A stretch of DNA of 64,000 bases, from the NCBI GenBank assembly GCA_003138515.1, contig PLGG01000047.1, forward strand, positions 97,011 through 161,010. Direction: 5' to 3'. Below the pieces are notes generated by a model. The model saw only the letters and a program-made list of their open reading frames with translations. It was not told where the DNA came from and made no database searches. The translations under genes were made by a program, and so were the position numbers. This document shows positions 32,525 to 41,235 of this stretch, one piece after another. Source of the DNA: Acidobacteriaceae bacterium (GTDB taxonomy: Bacteria > Acidobacteriota > Terriglobia > Terriglobales > Acidobacteriaceae). Within the stretch, counting starts at the first letter, position 1. Every line of letters begins with the position of its first letter.

Positions 32525-34063
32525 GTGAAACCACTCCTCCTGGTTTTGACTGACATTCAAAACGCAAAAGCGCGCGCCACTGTCAAGATGGTTCTTGAAG
32601 GTGCAGGCCACAGAGTCATCGAGGCCGGCGGAGGCGCACAAGTCAATGCCCTCCTTAGCAATGGCCTGGATCCCGACCTGCTGCTCTGCGAGCCTTCGCC
32701 GGTCAACTCATCGGAGACATCTGCCCTTCGTCAGCATCTGAAATTCGCTCCTGCGGACAAGATTTGCCTAATTACGAGATTGAGCGAACAAGGGCTGCGC
32801 AGAGAAGCCGCTGAGCTCGGTATCAAGCGCACCCTGTCCATGCCAGTCACGCGCGAAGATGTCGAGTCGGTCATCGAATCGTTGACTCCCGCCAAGGCGC
32901 AAATCTGTGCGGCTCGCGACCTGCCCTCCGGTTGCGAAGATCTTGCAGTCGCGACGAGCGGTCCTGCGAATTCAGCGCATATTCCAGACGACATGCCTGC
33001 CCTACCATATGTGGAAGAACTCGGCGGCAGTAACTTCTTTCTGGCTGCGTCGCCGCGGATGCTCGAAATCCGTCGCCAGGTCAGGTTGCTTGCCGACATC
33101 GATGTCAATGTCTTGATCCTCGGTGAAAGCGGCACCGGCAAGGAAGTCATCGCACAACTGATCCATAAGAACTCGCGGCGGTCCAGGGAGAGATTTCTGA
33201 AAGTGAATTGCGCGGCCCTGCCGGCAGACTTGCTCGAGAGTGAGCTTTTCGGCCATCGGCAAGGCGCCTTCACAGGCGCCATCAGCGACAGGGCGGGTAA
33301 GTTCGAGCAAGCGAATCGCGGCACGCTGCTCCTTGACGAGATTGCTGAAATTGGCGTACAGATGCAAGCCAAACTCCTCCATGTTCTTCAGGATGGGCAG
33401 TTTGCTCGCCTTGGAGCCCAGGAAACCTCGAAAGTCGACGTCAGAGTTCTTGCGGCCACGAATGTTCAGATGGAAGATGCGCTGTTCGCAAAGACATTCC
33501 GCGAGGATCTTTATTACCGCCTCAGCGTCTTCACGATCAAAGTTCCCCCGCTCCGCGAACGGCGCGAGGAGATTCCCTACCTTATCGAGGAGTTTATTCG
33601 CCGCTCACCTGTTGAATTGTCGAGCGGATTTGGAAGCAGCCTTCCCTCACGGTTGATGGATGCGGCTCTCCTTTACGATTGGAGGGGAAACCTGAGGGAG
33701 CTCAAGAATTTCGTAACACGCACCATTGTCATGCGCGATGCGGACGCAGCTACGCGAGAACTGGAAGCAAAGGAGACCGCATCAGCCACGCCAGATCCAC
33801 AGGATCTGGCGGCCGATCCGCCGGCGCCGTTCCTGGGAATACGCTCGGTCGTTCGCGATGTAAAAGCACGCACCGAGTCAAAAATGATCCAGAGTGCGCT
33901 GGAGACATTCGGCTGGAATCGCCGCCGCACCGCACAGTATCTCAACATGAGCTACCGCGCGTTGCTTTACAAGATCCAGCAGCATCATCTGCGGCCCTGG
34001 TCAGCCGTGGATCCGAAACAGTCGGTTCCGAACGGCAGTTCCACGCGTCAGAATGCCATATAG
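32525..34063 (+). CDS. NtrC-family sigma-54 activator with degenerate receiver domain
   Basis: A 512-residue regulator: receiver-like domain (1-120), AAA+ domain with Walker A GESGTGKE, intact GAFTGA, Walker B TLLLDEI, and a Fis-type helix-turn-helix at the end (WNRRRTAQYLNMSYRALLYKIQ). Start GTG 32525 follows GAGG. The receiver has Glu56 (LLLCEPSP) where the phospho-acceptor Asp should be, and Met in place of the conserved switch Lys (LSMPV), so it cannot be phosphorylated normally. The Glu may mimic the active state. Its location at the head of the locus resembles PrsR-type regulators of exopolysaccharide clusters. Confidence 0.85.
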   Translation: MKPLLLVLTDIQNAKARATVKMVLEGAGHRVIEAGGGAQVNALLSNGLDPDLLLCEPSPVNSSETSALRQHLKFAPADKICLITRLSEQGLRREAAELGIKRTLSMPVTREDVESVIESLTPAKAQICAARDLPSGCEDLAVATSGPANSAHIPDDMPALPYVEELGGSNFFLAASPRMLEIRRQVRLLADIDVNVLILGESGTGKEVIAQLIHKNSRRSRERFLKVNCAALPADLLESELFGHRQGAFTGAISDRAGKFEQANRGTLLLDEIAEIGVQMQAKLLHVLQDGQFARLGAQETSKVDVRVLAATNVQMEDALFAKTFREDLYYRLSVFTIKVPPLRERREEIPYLIEEFIRRSPVELSSGFGSSLPSRLMDAALLYDWRGNLRELKNFVTRTIVMRDADAATRELEAKETASATPDPQDLAADPPAPFLGIRSVVRDVKARTESKMIQSALETFGWNRRRTAQYLNMSYRALLYKIQQHHLRPWSAVDPKQSVPNGSSTRQNAI

Positions 34064-34151
34064 AGAGAGCTAGCTCGGTCGTTCAGCAAATTACCCCACC
34101 TTCGCCACCGCTTTAACCACTGCTCTAGCAAGGGAATGTGCTGCAAACAAA

Positions 34152-34168
34152 TGGTATTGAGTGTGCAA
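34152..34168 (+). promoter_or_regulatory. Weak sigma-54 promoter candidate
   Basis: TGGTATTGAGTGTGCAA has GG and GC ten bases apart, the -24/-12 spacing of sigma-54 promoters. It matches the consensus only in part (TGGYA...TGCA). It lies 170 bp before the second regulator. The rest of 34064-34334 shows nothing else. Confidence 0.25.
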
Positions 34169-34334
34169 AGTTTTGCATCAATCGGAATCGATGCGGATGC
34201 CCCACTTCCCGCATTCGATCCAGATAGCCCATGGAATCAACGTCAAGGATTCTCGCCGATCCCTGGCGTTTGGGCCGGATAGTGGCTGCCCAAATGCAGA
34301 ACAGTTCTGAAAAAGGTCGTCGGTCTCGCAAAGG

Positions 34335-35378
34335 ATGATGCCTGCGGATTTAGATCGGAGCTTTCGCGTCGACCCTGCGGATTTGCCGGGTGAGGCGATC
34401 GTTTTTGGTTCCACTCCCGCCATGCGCGAGATTCGGAGCAAGATCGACTGCGTCCTTTCCAGCGATCTTCCTGTGTTGATTCAAGGAGAGAGTGGAACAG
34501 GCAAAGAGGTCATCGCAAGGTTTCTGCACACGCGATCCAACCGGCACGATGCTCCGTTTGTCAAGCTGAACTGTGCTGCAATCCCGGCCAGCCTGCTCGA
34601 AAGCGAGCTCTTCGGCTATGAAAGAGGCGCCCGAGATGGAGCCGAAGGGGATCGGCTTGGACTGATTGAGATGGCAGACCGCGGCACCCTCTTCCTCGAT
34701 GAAATCGCCGACATGAGTTGGGAACTGCAGGGAAAGCTGCTTCGATTCTTGCAGGATGGCTCCTTCACGCGCTTGGGTGGCAGCGAAGAGCGGCGTGGGC
34801 GCATTCGAGTCATCTGTGCGTCAAATATTGACCTCCGGAAGGCGGTCGATTCGGGCACCCTTCGCGAGGACCTTTTCTATCGTATTGAAGTCGTCACCTT
34901 GCATCTGTCGGCTCTCCGCGACCGCAAAAGCGATATCCCGCAGATTTGTGAGTACCTGCTTCGGAAATTGTCCCGTCAATTCCGGCGGCGCATACCTCAG
35001 CTCAATCCAGTTACGCTGCGCCTCCTCAAGCAGTGGGACTGGCCAGGCAATCTCCGCGAATTGGAAAACTGGGTTGCGCGAGCCGTCATTCTGGGTGATG
35101 ACGAAGCTTTGAGCGCTGAGCTGAAACGGCAAGTGGAATCGACCGGCAAGAACGACGTCAGGCGTTCCGATTGCGACGGGCCAAAGGACCTCACATCTTC
35201 AGCAGCCTCAACGGCGGCGGCGAATGCAATCTTGCAGGTTTTACAGGCTAACAACTGGGATAAGCGCAAGACTGCCAAAGACTTGAAGGTGAGCTATCAA
35301 GCGTTGTTGGGTGCATTGCGCGACCCTGGAGGGGGCCGGCGGCGCAAGGGAAATCGGGGTTTTCCGTACTTGCAATGA
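34335..35378 (+). CDS. NtrC-like AAA+ regulator lacking GAFTGA and receiver
   Basis: A 347-residue protein with no input domain. It has a sigma-54-type AAA+ module with Walker A GESGTGKE, Walker B TLFLDEI, the arginine-finger region LREDLFYRI and WPGNLRELENW, and a C-terminal helix-turn-helix (WDKRKTAKDLKVSYQALLGAL). The loop that contacts sigma-54 reads GARDGA instead of GAFTGA, so normal sigma-54 activation is unlikely. It may repress, act with sigma-70 as TyrR does, or modulate the first regulator. ATG 34335 or 34338. Confidence 0.8.
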   Translation: MMPADLDRSFRVDPADLPGEAIVFGSTPAMREIRSKIDCVLSSDLPVLIQGESGTGKEVIARFLHTRSNRHDAPFVKLNCAAIPASLLESELFGYERGARDGAEGDRLGLIEMADRGTLFLDEIADMSWELQGKLLRFLQDGSFTRLGGSEERRGRIRVICASNIDLRKAVDSGTLREDLFYRIEVVTLHLSALRDRKSDIPQICEYLLRKLSRQFRRRIPQLNPVTLRLLKQWDWPGNLRELENWVARAVILGDDEALSAELKRQVESTGKNDVRRSDCDGPKDLTSSAASTAAANAILQVLQANNWDKRKTAKDLKVSYQALLGALRDPGGGRRRKGNRGFPYLQ

Positions 35379-35861
35379 TTTGGACACCAAATTCGCGCCA
35401 GGAAGATCATCGACGATCCGGCGGGACGATTTGAGCAGTGATACACGCCCAGGTTGGCGGATGAGCTCTGAGACTGGCAAGAGGGTTTCCGGGTTGAATT
35501 CGTTGTGCTCCCCGGAGTTGTCAGCGCGGAAATGGGCCCGGAGAGGCTCCAAAATCGCGCGCCGATTGAAGTTGGGAATTCAGCACGCGGGGTTACTCGA
35601 GATCGCGGGACTAGGTTACCGGGAGCATTAGTGACTAGCACAATACGGGTATTGTCACTCAGATGACAACCTCTGATGATGAAGACACTTGCAACTCCTC
35701 TGTGCCGAGATGTCGACACGCAAGTCCTGTGAACTGACGTTGAGGATAAAGAACCCCCAGGGGAACCAAGTAAGGGTCACGGGATGTGACTCACAGGGCG
35801 AAGCTATATCGCAATGCGCCTCTCTTGGGATTGCCGCTCACTGAAGAAACGGGAAATCGAA
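35379..35861. other. Intergenic stretch before the antiterminator gene
   Basis: About 480 bp without a gene. An inverted repeat ACAATAC (35640-35646) with GTATTGT (35649-35655) is partly extended by GTGAC/GTCAC arms. It could be an operator or RNA hairpin. An in-frame extension of the next gene to 35814 is not favoured. Confidence 0.4.
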
Positions 35862-36485
35862 ATGCCGGCCGCTGAGAGTTTCGAATCCTCAACGCATGGT
35901 GCCTCCCCTTGGTGGGCCGTCTACACCCGCCACCAGCACGAGAAGGTCGTTGCCGACATGCTCGCCGCTAAGGGCTTTGAGGTCTTCCTGCCGCTTTACG
36001 AATCTACCCGCCGGTGGAAAGACAGGAAAAAGGTACTTTCCCTGCCTTTGTTTCCGTGCTACCTTTTCGTTCGCGGAGGCCTCGATCGCAGGTTGCAAGT
36101 CGTATCAACTCCTGGAATCCACATGATTCTCTATCGCGGAGAACAGGTGGCGATCATTCCAGACCGGGAGATGGAAGCGATTCAAAGGGTGGTTGATGGC
36201 GCTTTTCGCGTTGAGCCATTCCCCTTCCTAAAGTGCGGCACGCGCGTGCGGGTCGCAAAAGGGGCCCTTGAAGGTGTCGAGGGGATCCTGACTCGAAAGA
36301 AGAATTCGTTTCGTCTGATTCTCTCGGTGGACATGCTGGCGCAGTCCGTGGCCGTTGAAGTCCACGCCTCTGATGTAGAACCATGCGCTCCCGTTCAACA
36401 AGAAAGCGAGTTGCGAAGTTCGTCGCTCTATTCGGGCCAGAACCGGACCCAAACAGCAATCCCGCTGCGGGTGACTGCGCCTTAA
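35862..36485 (+). CDS. NusG-like transcription antiterminator (UpxY/LoaP type)
   Basis: A 207-residue NusG paralogue: NGN domain (WWAVYTRHQHEKVVADMLAAKGFEVFLP...LFPCYLFVRG) and KOW domain (GTRVRVAKGALEGVEGILTRKKNSFRLILSVDML). Such proteins (RfaH, UpxY, LoaP) help RNA polymerase read through long polysaccharide operons. It is placed just before the export genes of a plus-strand cluster that continues past the window edge. Start ATG 35862 gives a standard N-terminus. Two hairpins directly downstream might be its RNA target. Confidence 0.85.
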   Translation: MPAAESFESSTHGASPWWAVYTRHQHEKVVADMLAAKGFEVFLPLYESTRRWKDRKKVLSLPLFPCYLFVRGGLDRRLQVVSTPGIHMILYRGEQVAIIPDREMEAIQRVVDGAFRVEPFPFLKCGTRVRVAKGALEGVEGILTRKKNSFRLILSVDMLAQSVAVEVHASDVEPCAPVQQESELRSSSLYSGQNRTQTAIPLRVTAP

Positions 36486-36505
36486 GGACTGGCAGACTTT
36501 ATTCT

Positions 36506-36550
36506 GCGAACAGATCGGTTTGCGCTAAAAAGCCCGGCGAGCATCCGGGC
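36506..36550 (+). promoter_or_regulatory. Tandem hairpins in the leader of the export operon
   Basis: Stem 1: GCGAAC (36506-36511) with GTTTGC (36518-36523). Stem 2: GCCCGG (36532-36537) with CCGGGC (36545-36550). They lie between the antiterminator gene and the Wza-like gene. A terminator/antiterminator site is possible; no T tract follows stem 2. Confidence 0.35.
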
Positions 36551-36588
36551 ATCACTCTTCGAAAATCTGTGTAACCAGGAAATCTTCA

Positions 36589-37323
36589 ATGGGAAACTCT
36601 GAAACAGCAGCAAATTCGCTCCGTCCTACGTGGCTCGGAAGAGTTGTCGCGAGACGCCGGGGCAATCTGGCGCTTGAATTCTGCATCCTAAGCTGTTTGG
36701 CGTTCTCCGCAGCTTTGTGGGGACAAGCCACCGATTCGAACGCGGCCAGTCCCGGACCGGATCAAGCTGCACCGGCCGCATCTTCGCAACAGCCTGATTC
36801 GGCCGCCAAAAGCGCTCGTGCCGACGATACGTACATCATCGGCGATGACGACATTCTGTCGATCAGCGTCTGGAAGGATCAGGACCTGACCAAAGTGCTT
36901 CCGGTGCGATCAGACGGAAGAATCTCTCTCCCGCTTGTGGGGGAAATAATGGCGGCGGGCCGAACACCCGGACAGCTCGAACAAGATCTAACGGCTGCAC
37001 TTCGCGGATACATCTCGGATCCGCAAGTGACGGTGATTGTTCAGGAGATTAAGAGCCGGAAGTTCAACATTCTGGGGCAAGTGACGAAACCTGGCTCCTA
37101 CCCGCTTACCACCGACACTACGATTCTTGATGCGATTGCACTGGCCGGCGGATTCAAGGACTTCGCAAAAAAGAAGGGCGTCTACGTAATCCGCCAGGGC
37201 GCCGATGGGAGGGAGGCTCGCATCCCCTTCAACTATGAGAATTTCATCAAGGCAAAGAACAAAGGAAAGAACACGGCCCAAAACATTAAACTCATACCGC
37301 ACGACACCATTGTGGTGCCCTGA
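36589..37323 (+). CDS. Polysaccharide export protein (Wza/EpsE family)
   Basis: A 244-residue protein with an N-terminal hydrophobic segment (LEFCILSCLAFSAALWG) and a proline/alanine linker. A Poly_export domain follows (DDTYIIGDDDILSISVWKDQDL...VRSDGRISLPLVGEIMAAGRTPGQLE), then an SLBB beta-grasp domain (KFNILGQVTKPGSYPLTTDTTILDAIALAGG). It forms the outer-membrane/periplasmic export channel of Wzx/Wzy-type systems. It is shorter than Wza (about 380), as usual for XrtA-type loci. RBS AGGAAA. Confidence 0.88.
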   Translation: MGNSETAANSLRPTWLGRVVARRRGNLALEFCILSCLAFSAALWGQATDSNAASPGPDQAAPAASSQQPDSAAKSARADDTYIIGDDDILSISVWKDQDLTKVLPVRSDGRISLPLVGEIMAAGRTPGQLEQDLTAALRGYISDPQVTVIVQEIKSRKFNILGQVTKPGSYPLTTDTTILDAIALAGGFKDFAKKKGVYVIRQGADGREARIPFNYENFIKAKNKGKNTAQNIKLIPHDTIVVP

Positions 37324-37333
37324 AGGCGACCCT

Positions 37334-38731
37334 ATGCCCCGACGCGCATATCTGCTTTTCTTTCTCCTCCTGACCGTGCCCGCTTGGTCTCAAGTGGAGC
37401 CGGAGGCAGAGGGCGGCCCGATTCCAGTGGATGACACTCAAATGATGACTCCACCTCCCGTGAGCGGTATGCCGTATGCGAACGCCGCCGCCCCGGAAGA
37501 AGCCCCGAACGTCCTTTCTGCTAGAGTGAGCGTCAACGCGGCGTATATCACCAACGTCGTTTCAACCCAAACCGCGCCCCCTGCACCACCAGTGTCACCT
37601 GTAAATGACGACACGTTTTCCCTGTATCCGACTTTCACGTTTGCTCGATCCACACTTCGCCGGCAAGGGATCGTTACGTACAGCCCGAGCTTTGTGTTCT
37701 ATCAACATACGACAGCTCTGGACACCATAAATCACGGTGCGTCGCTGACTTATCAGGATCGCCTCAGTCCACACGTCACCTTCAACGCGGAAGACTTCTT
37801 CTATCGAACGTCCAATGTTTTCGATCAGTCGTCTTTCTTTTCCGGTGGCGGAGTTAACGGTTCATCGCAGACTTCTGCGACGACGATAGTCGCTCCTTTC
37901 GCGCAACAGTTGACTAACCTGGCCCACGCGTTCTTCAGCTATCAATTTGCGAGAGACGGCATGATCGGTGGCGGGGGATCCGATCAAGTAGTCGACTTTC
38001 CCGCTCCCGCCTCCTCCGCTGGGCCTGCAAGTTCGAACACAGGGCTCGCAAATTCGAACGAAACGGGCGCTTGGGCTTTCTACAACCGGCGTATTTCCCG
38101 CATGCAATATATGGGCTTCTCTTATCAGTGGACGCGAACCGCCGCACAAGCCACGAGTCAACAACAAGCCACGGGTCAACGAACGGATACCCAAATCAAC
38201 TCGCTGCTTCCCTTCTACTCGTTCTATTTTACAAAGACGGCCTCGGTCTCGATCTCCGGAGGCGCGCAGCACGTCAGCGTCACTTCGCCTGATTCGCCGG
38301 CCTCGCCGGCCTCGAATTCGTGGTCGCCCGAAGCCGATGTCAGCGTCGGCTATCAAGGCAAGCGCGGCAATCTTGCAGCCAGTTACTCCCGCACAATTAC
38401 GTCCGGAGAGGGCTTGCTTGGCGCCTTCAATACGAACTCCGCAAACCTCGCTGGAGGCTGGAATCTCTTTCACACCTGGATTGCCAGCCTATCGTTGTCT
38501 TATGCGAGTACAAGCAACGCTACGCCTCAACTCTCTACGTTCGCCGGCGGGAATACGGTTTCGGGGCAGGCGTCGATAACCCATTCGTTCCGTGAGTCGC
38601 TGATTGTCAGGGCTGGTTATCAGCGCCTTCATCAGAACTACTCCGATACTGCGATTGTTTCCGCGATTCCTGACACGAGCCAAGTGTATGGAACGGTCAC
38701 TTACCAATTCAGCAAGCCGCTGGGGAAATGA
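37334..38731 (+). CDS. Outer-membrane beta-barrel protein of the exopolysaccharide locus
   Basis: A 465-residue protein: signal peptide (RAYLLFFLLLTVPAWSQ), an acidic/proline linker, then a barrel of alternating strands (LSVNAAYITNVV..., TVTYQFSKPLGK at the end). Start ATG 37334; a longer frame from 37205 overlaps the export gene. Proteins of this type (EpsL-like) sit next to Wza and chain-length genes and are thought to help pass the polymer across the outer membrane. The next gene overlaps its stop by four bases. Confidence 0.72.
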   Translation: MPRRAYLLFFLLLTVPAWSQVEPEAEGGPIPVDDTQMMTPPPVSGMPYANAAAPEEAPNVLSARVSVNAAYITNVVSTQTAPPAPPVSPVNDDTFSLYPTFTFARSTLRRQGIVTYSPSFVFYQHTTALDTINHGASLTYQDRLSPHVTFNAEDFFYRTSNVFDQSSFFSGGGVNGSSQTSATTIVAPFAQQLTNLAHAFFSYQFARDGMIGGGGSDQVVDFPAPASSAGPASSNTGLANSNETGAWAFYNRRISRMQYMGFSYQWTRTAAQATSQQQATGQRTDTQINSLLPFYSFYFTKTASVSISGGAQHVSVTSPDSPASPASNSWSPEADVSVGYQGKRGNLAASYSRTITSGEGLLGAFNTNSANLAGGWNLFHTWIASLSLSYASTSNATPQLSTFAGGNTVSGQASITHSFRESLIVRAGYQRLHQNYSDTAIVSAIPDTSQVYGTVTYQFSKPLGK

Positions 38732-40338
38732 ACATGGCAGACGAGTCAGAAGAGAAAAAAACAGAAGGCCTCGACATCCAGCGTATCCTGGGAATCTTCC
38801 GCCGCCGGTACTTGCAGTTCCTCGTGCCGCTGTTTCTCGGCTGGCTCCTGGTATGGGGATCGAGCTGGGTGCTATCGCCGCGCTTTAAATCCAGCACCTT
38901 GATCCTGGTCGAGCAGCCGACGATGCCCCAAAACTATGTCGCGCCGAATATCACCGACGATCTGCAGGCAAGGCTGCAGAGCATGACCGAGCAGATACTC
39001 AGCCGGACGCGCTTGCTGGTCATCGTTCAGCGGCTTCACTTGTATGACGGCAACAAGGGAAAGATGAACGACGATCAAAAAGTCGACAAGATGAGAAAGG
39101 ATATCGGAATTGATCTAGTGAGGGACCCGCAAAAGGGCGACGTCACCGCATTTCGAATCTCGTATTCAGCGCGCGATCCTCATCTGGCCCAGCAGGCTAC
39201 GGCTGAAATCAAGGATCTGTTTATCAGTGAGAATTTGAAGGTACGCGAAGAGGAGTCGCAAGGCACCACCGCCTTCCTCGAGCAGCAACTTCAGGAAGCT
39301 CGCGAAAACCTGGCTGAGCAGGAAGCCAAGGTCCAGCAATTTGAAGCACAACACATCGGTGCGCTGCCAACACAGGAACAGAGCAATCTTGCCATTTTGG
39401 CAGGCTTGCAGTCCCAACTGCAAGGCGAGCAGGACGCCCTGAATACGGCAAAGCAGCAGCGTGTCTACCTGGAAACTTTGCTGGCTCAGGAGCAAAGTTC
39501 ACAGTCGAAGTCTCGCTTGAACACGGATGGAACAGACTCGTCGGCGACAGATTTGGCCACGATCGACAAGCAGCTCGACACATTGCGAGCTCAACTTGCG
39601 GAGCTGAGTTCAAAGTACACAGACCGCTATCCTGACGTGCAAAGGGTGAAAGACGAAATAGCGAAGACCGAGGCCATGCGAGAATCGCTCGTCGCGAACC
39701 CGAGGTCCAGAGGCTCAGGCTCCAGACAACCGGGCGACGCCGCTTCGGATCCGGCGCTCAATGCGGGGCGACAGTTGCAGGGACAGTTGCAGGCAAATCA
39801 GTTGGAGATCGCCAACCGGGAAAGTTCGATCGAGAGCCTGAAAGCCAGGATCAACGACTACCAGGGGCGTCTCAATCTTGAGCCCTCGACTGAGCAGCAG
39901 TTGGAAGAGCTGACCCGCGGTTATGAGCAGTCCAAGGCGAATTATGACGACCTTCTCAAGAAGAAAGACGATTCCGAGATGGCCACCAGCATGGAAACGA
40001 TGCAGCAGGGCGAGCGGTTCACCATGCTCGATCCTCCGAGTTTGCCTTCAAAGCCGGATTTCCCTGATCGCCTCAAGTTCTGCGGATTCGGCCTGGCAGC
40101 GGGGCTGGCGTTGGGATTGCTTGTGGTGGCCGGGTTTGAGTTTATGGATGATCGTCTGCACAGTGAACGAGAAATCAAATCGCTTTTGCCGTTCGGGGTC
40201 GTTTCCGAGATTCCAGAGGTCGTGACTTTGTTCGATGAACAGAATACAAAGAGGAAGTTGGTGTTGGGGTGGGCCACAACGGCATTCGTCGTTGTCACAA
40301 TCCTCGCCGGTTCCGCTTTTAGCTTTCTTCAACGCTAG
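38728..40338 (+). CDS. Chain-length determinant / Wzz-type polysaccharide co-polymerase
   Basis: A 536-residue inner-membrane protein: first helix (FLVPLFLGWLLVWGSSWVL), Wzz domain, long periplasmic coiled coil (about 170-450), a GNVR-type segment and a second helix (LAAGLALGLLVVAGFEFMDDRL). It ends with an extra C-terminal helix (WATTAFVVVTILAGSAFSFL). There is no fused kinase; the separate kinase is encoded two genes downstream. It sets polymer length and links the export channel to the polymerase. ATG 38728 overlaps the previous stop as ATGA. Confidence 0.87.
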   Translation: MNMADESEEKKTEGLDIQRILGIFRRRYLQFLVPLFLGWLLVWGSSWVLSPRFKSSTLILVEQPTMPQNYVAPNITDDLQARLQSMTEQILSRTRLLVIVQRLHLYDGNKGKMNDDQKVDKMRKDIGIDLVRDPQKGDVTAFRISYSARDPHLAQQATAEIKDLFISENLKVREEESQGTTAFLEQQLQEARENLAEQEAKVQQFEAQHIGALPTQEQSNLAILAGLQSQLQGEQDALNTAKQQRVYLETLLAQEQSSQSKSRLNTDGTDSSATDLATIDKQLDTLRAQLAELSSKYTDRYPDVQRVKDEIAKTEAMRESLVANPRSRGSGSRQPGDAASDPALNAGRQLQGQLQANQLEIANRESSIESLKARINDYQGRLNLEPSTEQQLEELTRGYEQSKANYDDLLKKKDDSEMATSMETMQQGERFTMLDPPSLPSKPDFPDRLKFCGFGLAAGLALGLLVVAGFEFMDDRLHSEREIKSLLPFGVVSEIPEVVTLFDEQNTKRKLVLGWATTAFVVVTILAGSAFSFLQR

Positions 40339-40350
40339 GCCTCATCAACG

Positions 40351-41196
40351 ATGTACAAAGCCCACTTTCATCTCAAGCGTAACCCGTTCGACCTTACCCC
40401 CGATCCGCATTGCTTCGTGCCGACTCCCCGGCACAATGAGGCGCTCGCGGCGCTGTACTACGGTGTTCGGCGTCACAAGGGTTTCGTCGTCGTTACCGGA
40501 GAAGTTGGCACGGGAAAGACATTGCTCCTCCGCTGCCTCCTTCGCCTCCTGGAGAACAGCAAGGACATTGCCTACGCGTATCTGTTCAATAGCCGTCTCT
40601 CGCCGACGGACTTTCTGCAATACGTTCTCTCCGATTTCGGGCTGCCTGCCTCGGGAAAAAACAAGTGCGAGCTCTTGATCGATCTCAGCAAGTTCCTTGT
40701 CAACCGCGGCTCAAATGGCTTGACAAGCGTTGTGATTGTTGACGAGGCACACGATTTGTCTGCGGATACATTGGAAGAGCTTCGTCTCCTTTCTAACCTG
40801 GAGACAGCGGAAGACAAACTGGTGCAGATCATTCTGGCGGGACAGCCGGAACTTGACCAAAAGCTGGATTCTGTCGAACTACGGCAGCTCAAGCAGCGAA
40901 TCGCCCTCAGAACGCAGCTTGGAGCCCTCAATGCCAAGCAAACACTGGAGTACATCGAGCAGCGCCTGCGCATCGCTGGCGCGGACTCAAGCCAACCGCC
41001 GATCTTTTCTGCGCAAGCCATTGATCAGGTGTACTCGTATTCGCGTGGTTTTCCACGCCTCATCAACACAATCTGCGAAAACGCGTTGATCAGTGCCTAT
41101 GCCAGGCAGTCGTCGACAGTAACGGGGCGGATCATAGAAGATGTCGCCGCCGAGTTCCGTCTCGATGCGTTTGTGCCGGTGCAGCAGAATCCATAA
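40351..41196 (+). CDS. ExeA-like AAA+ ATPase (XrtA/PEP-CTERM-locus type)
   Basis: A 281-residue ATPase with NPFDLTPDP near the start, Walker A GEVGTGKT, Walker B VVIVDEAHDL and sensor segment IILAGQPELDQKL. These match the ExeA/GspA-like ATPase regularly found in exosortase-type exopolysaccharide loci (TIGR03015). It probably energises or regulates export. No exosortase gene is in the window. Confidence 0.87.
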   Translation: MYKAHFHLKRNPFDLTPDPHCFVPTPRHNEALAALYYGVRRHKGFVVVTGEVGTGKTLLLRCLLRLLENSKDIAYAYLFNSRLSPTDFLQYVLSDFGLPASGKNKCELLIDLSKFLVNRGSNGLTSVVIVDEAHDLSADTLEELRLLSNLETAEDKLVQIILAGQPELDQKLDSVELRQLKQRIALRTQLGALNAKQTLEYIEQRLRIAGADSSQPPIFSAQAIDQVYSYSRGFPRLINTICENALISAYARQSSTVTGRIIEDVAAEFRLDAFVPVQQNP

Positions 41197-41235
41197 GCGA
41201 ATTAACCCGCAGTATTGCCGTGAAGGGGAACAATA

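Noticed and set aside
36481-36520. Sigma-54 promoter before the export gene
   Set aside because: The GG and GC elements are 13 rather than 10 bases apart.
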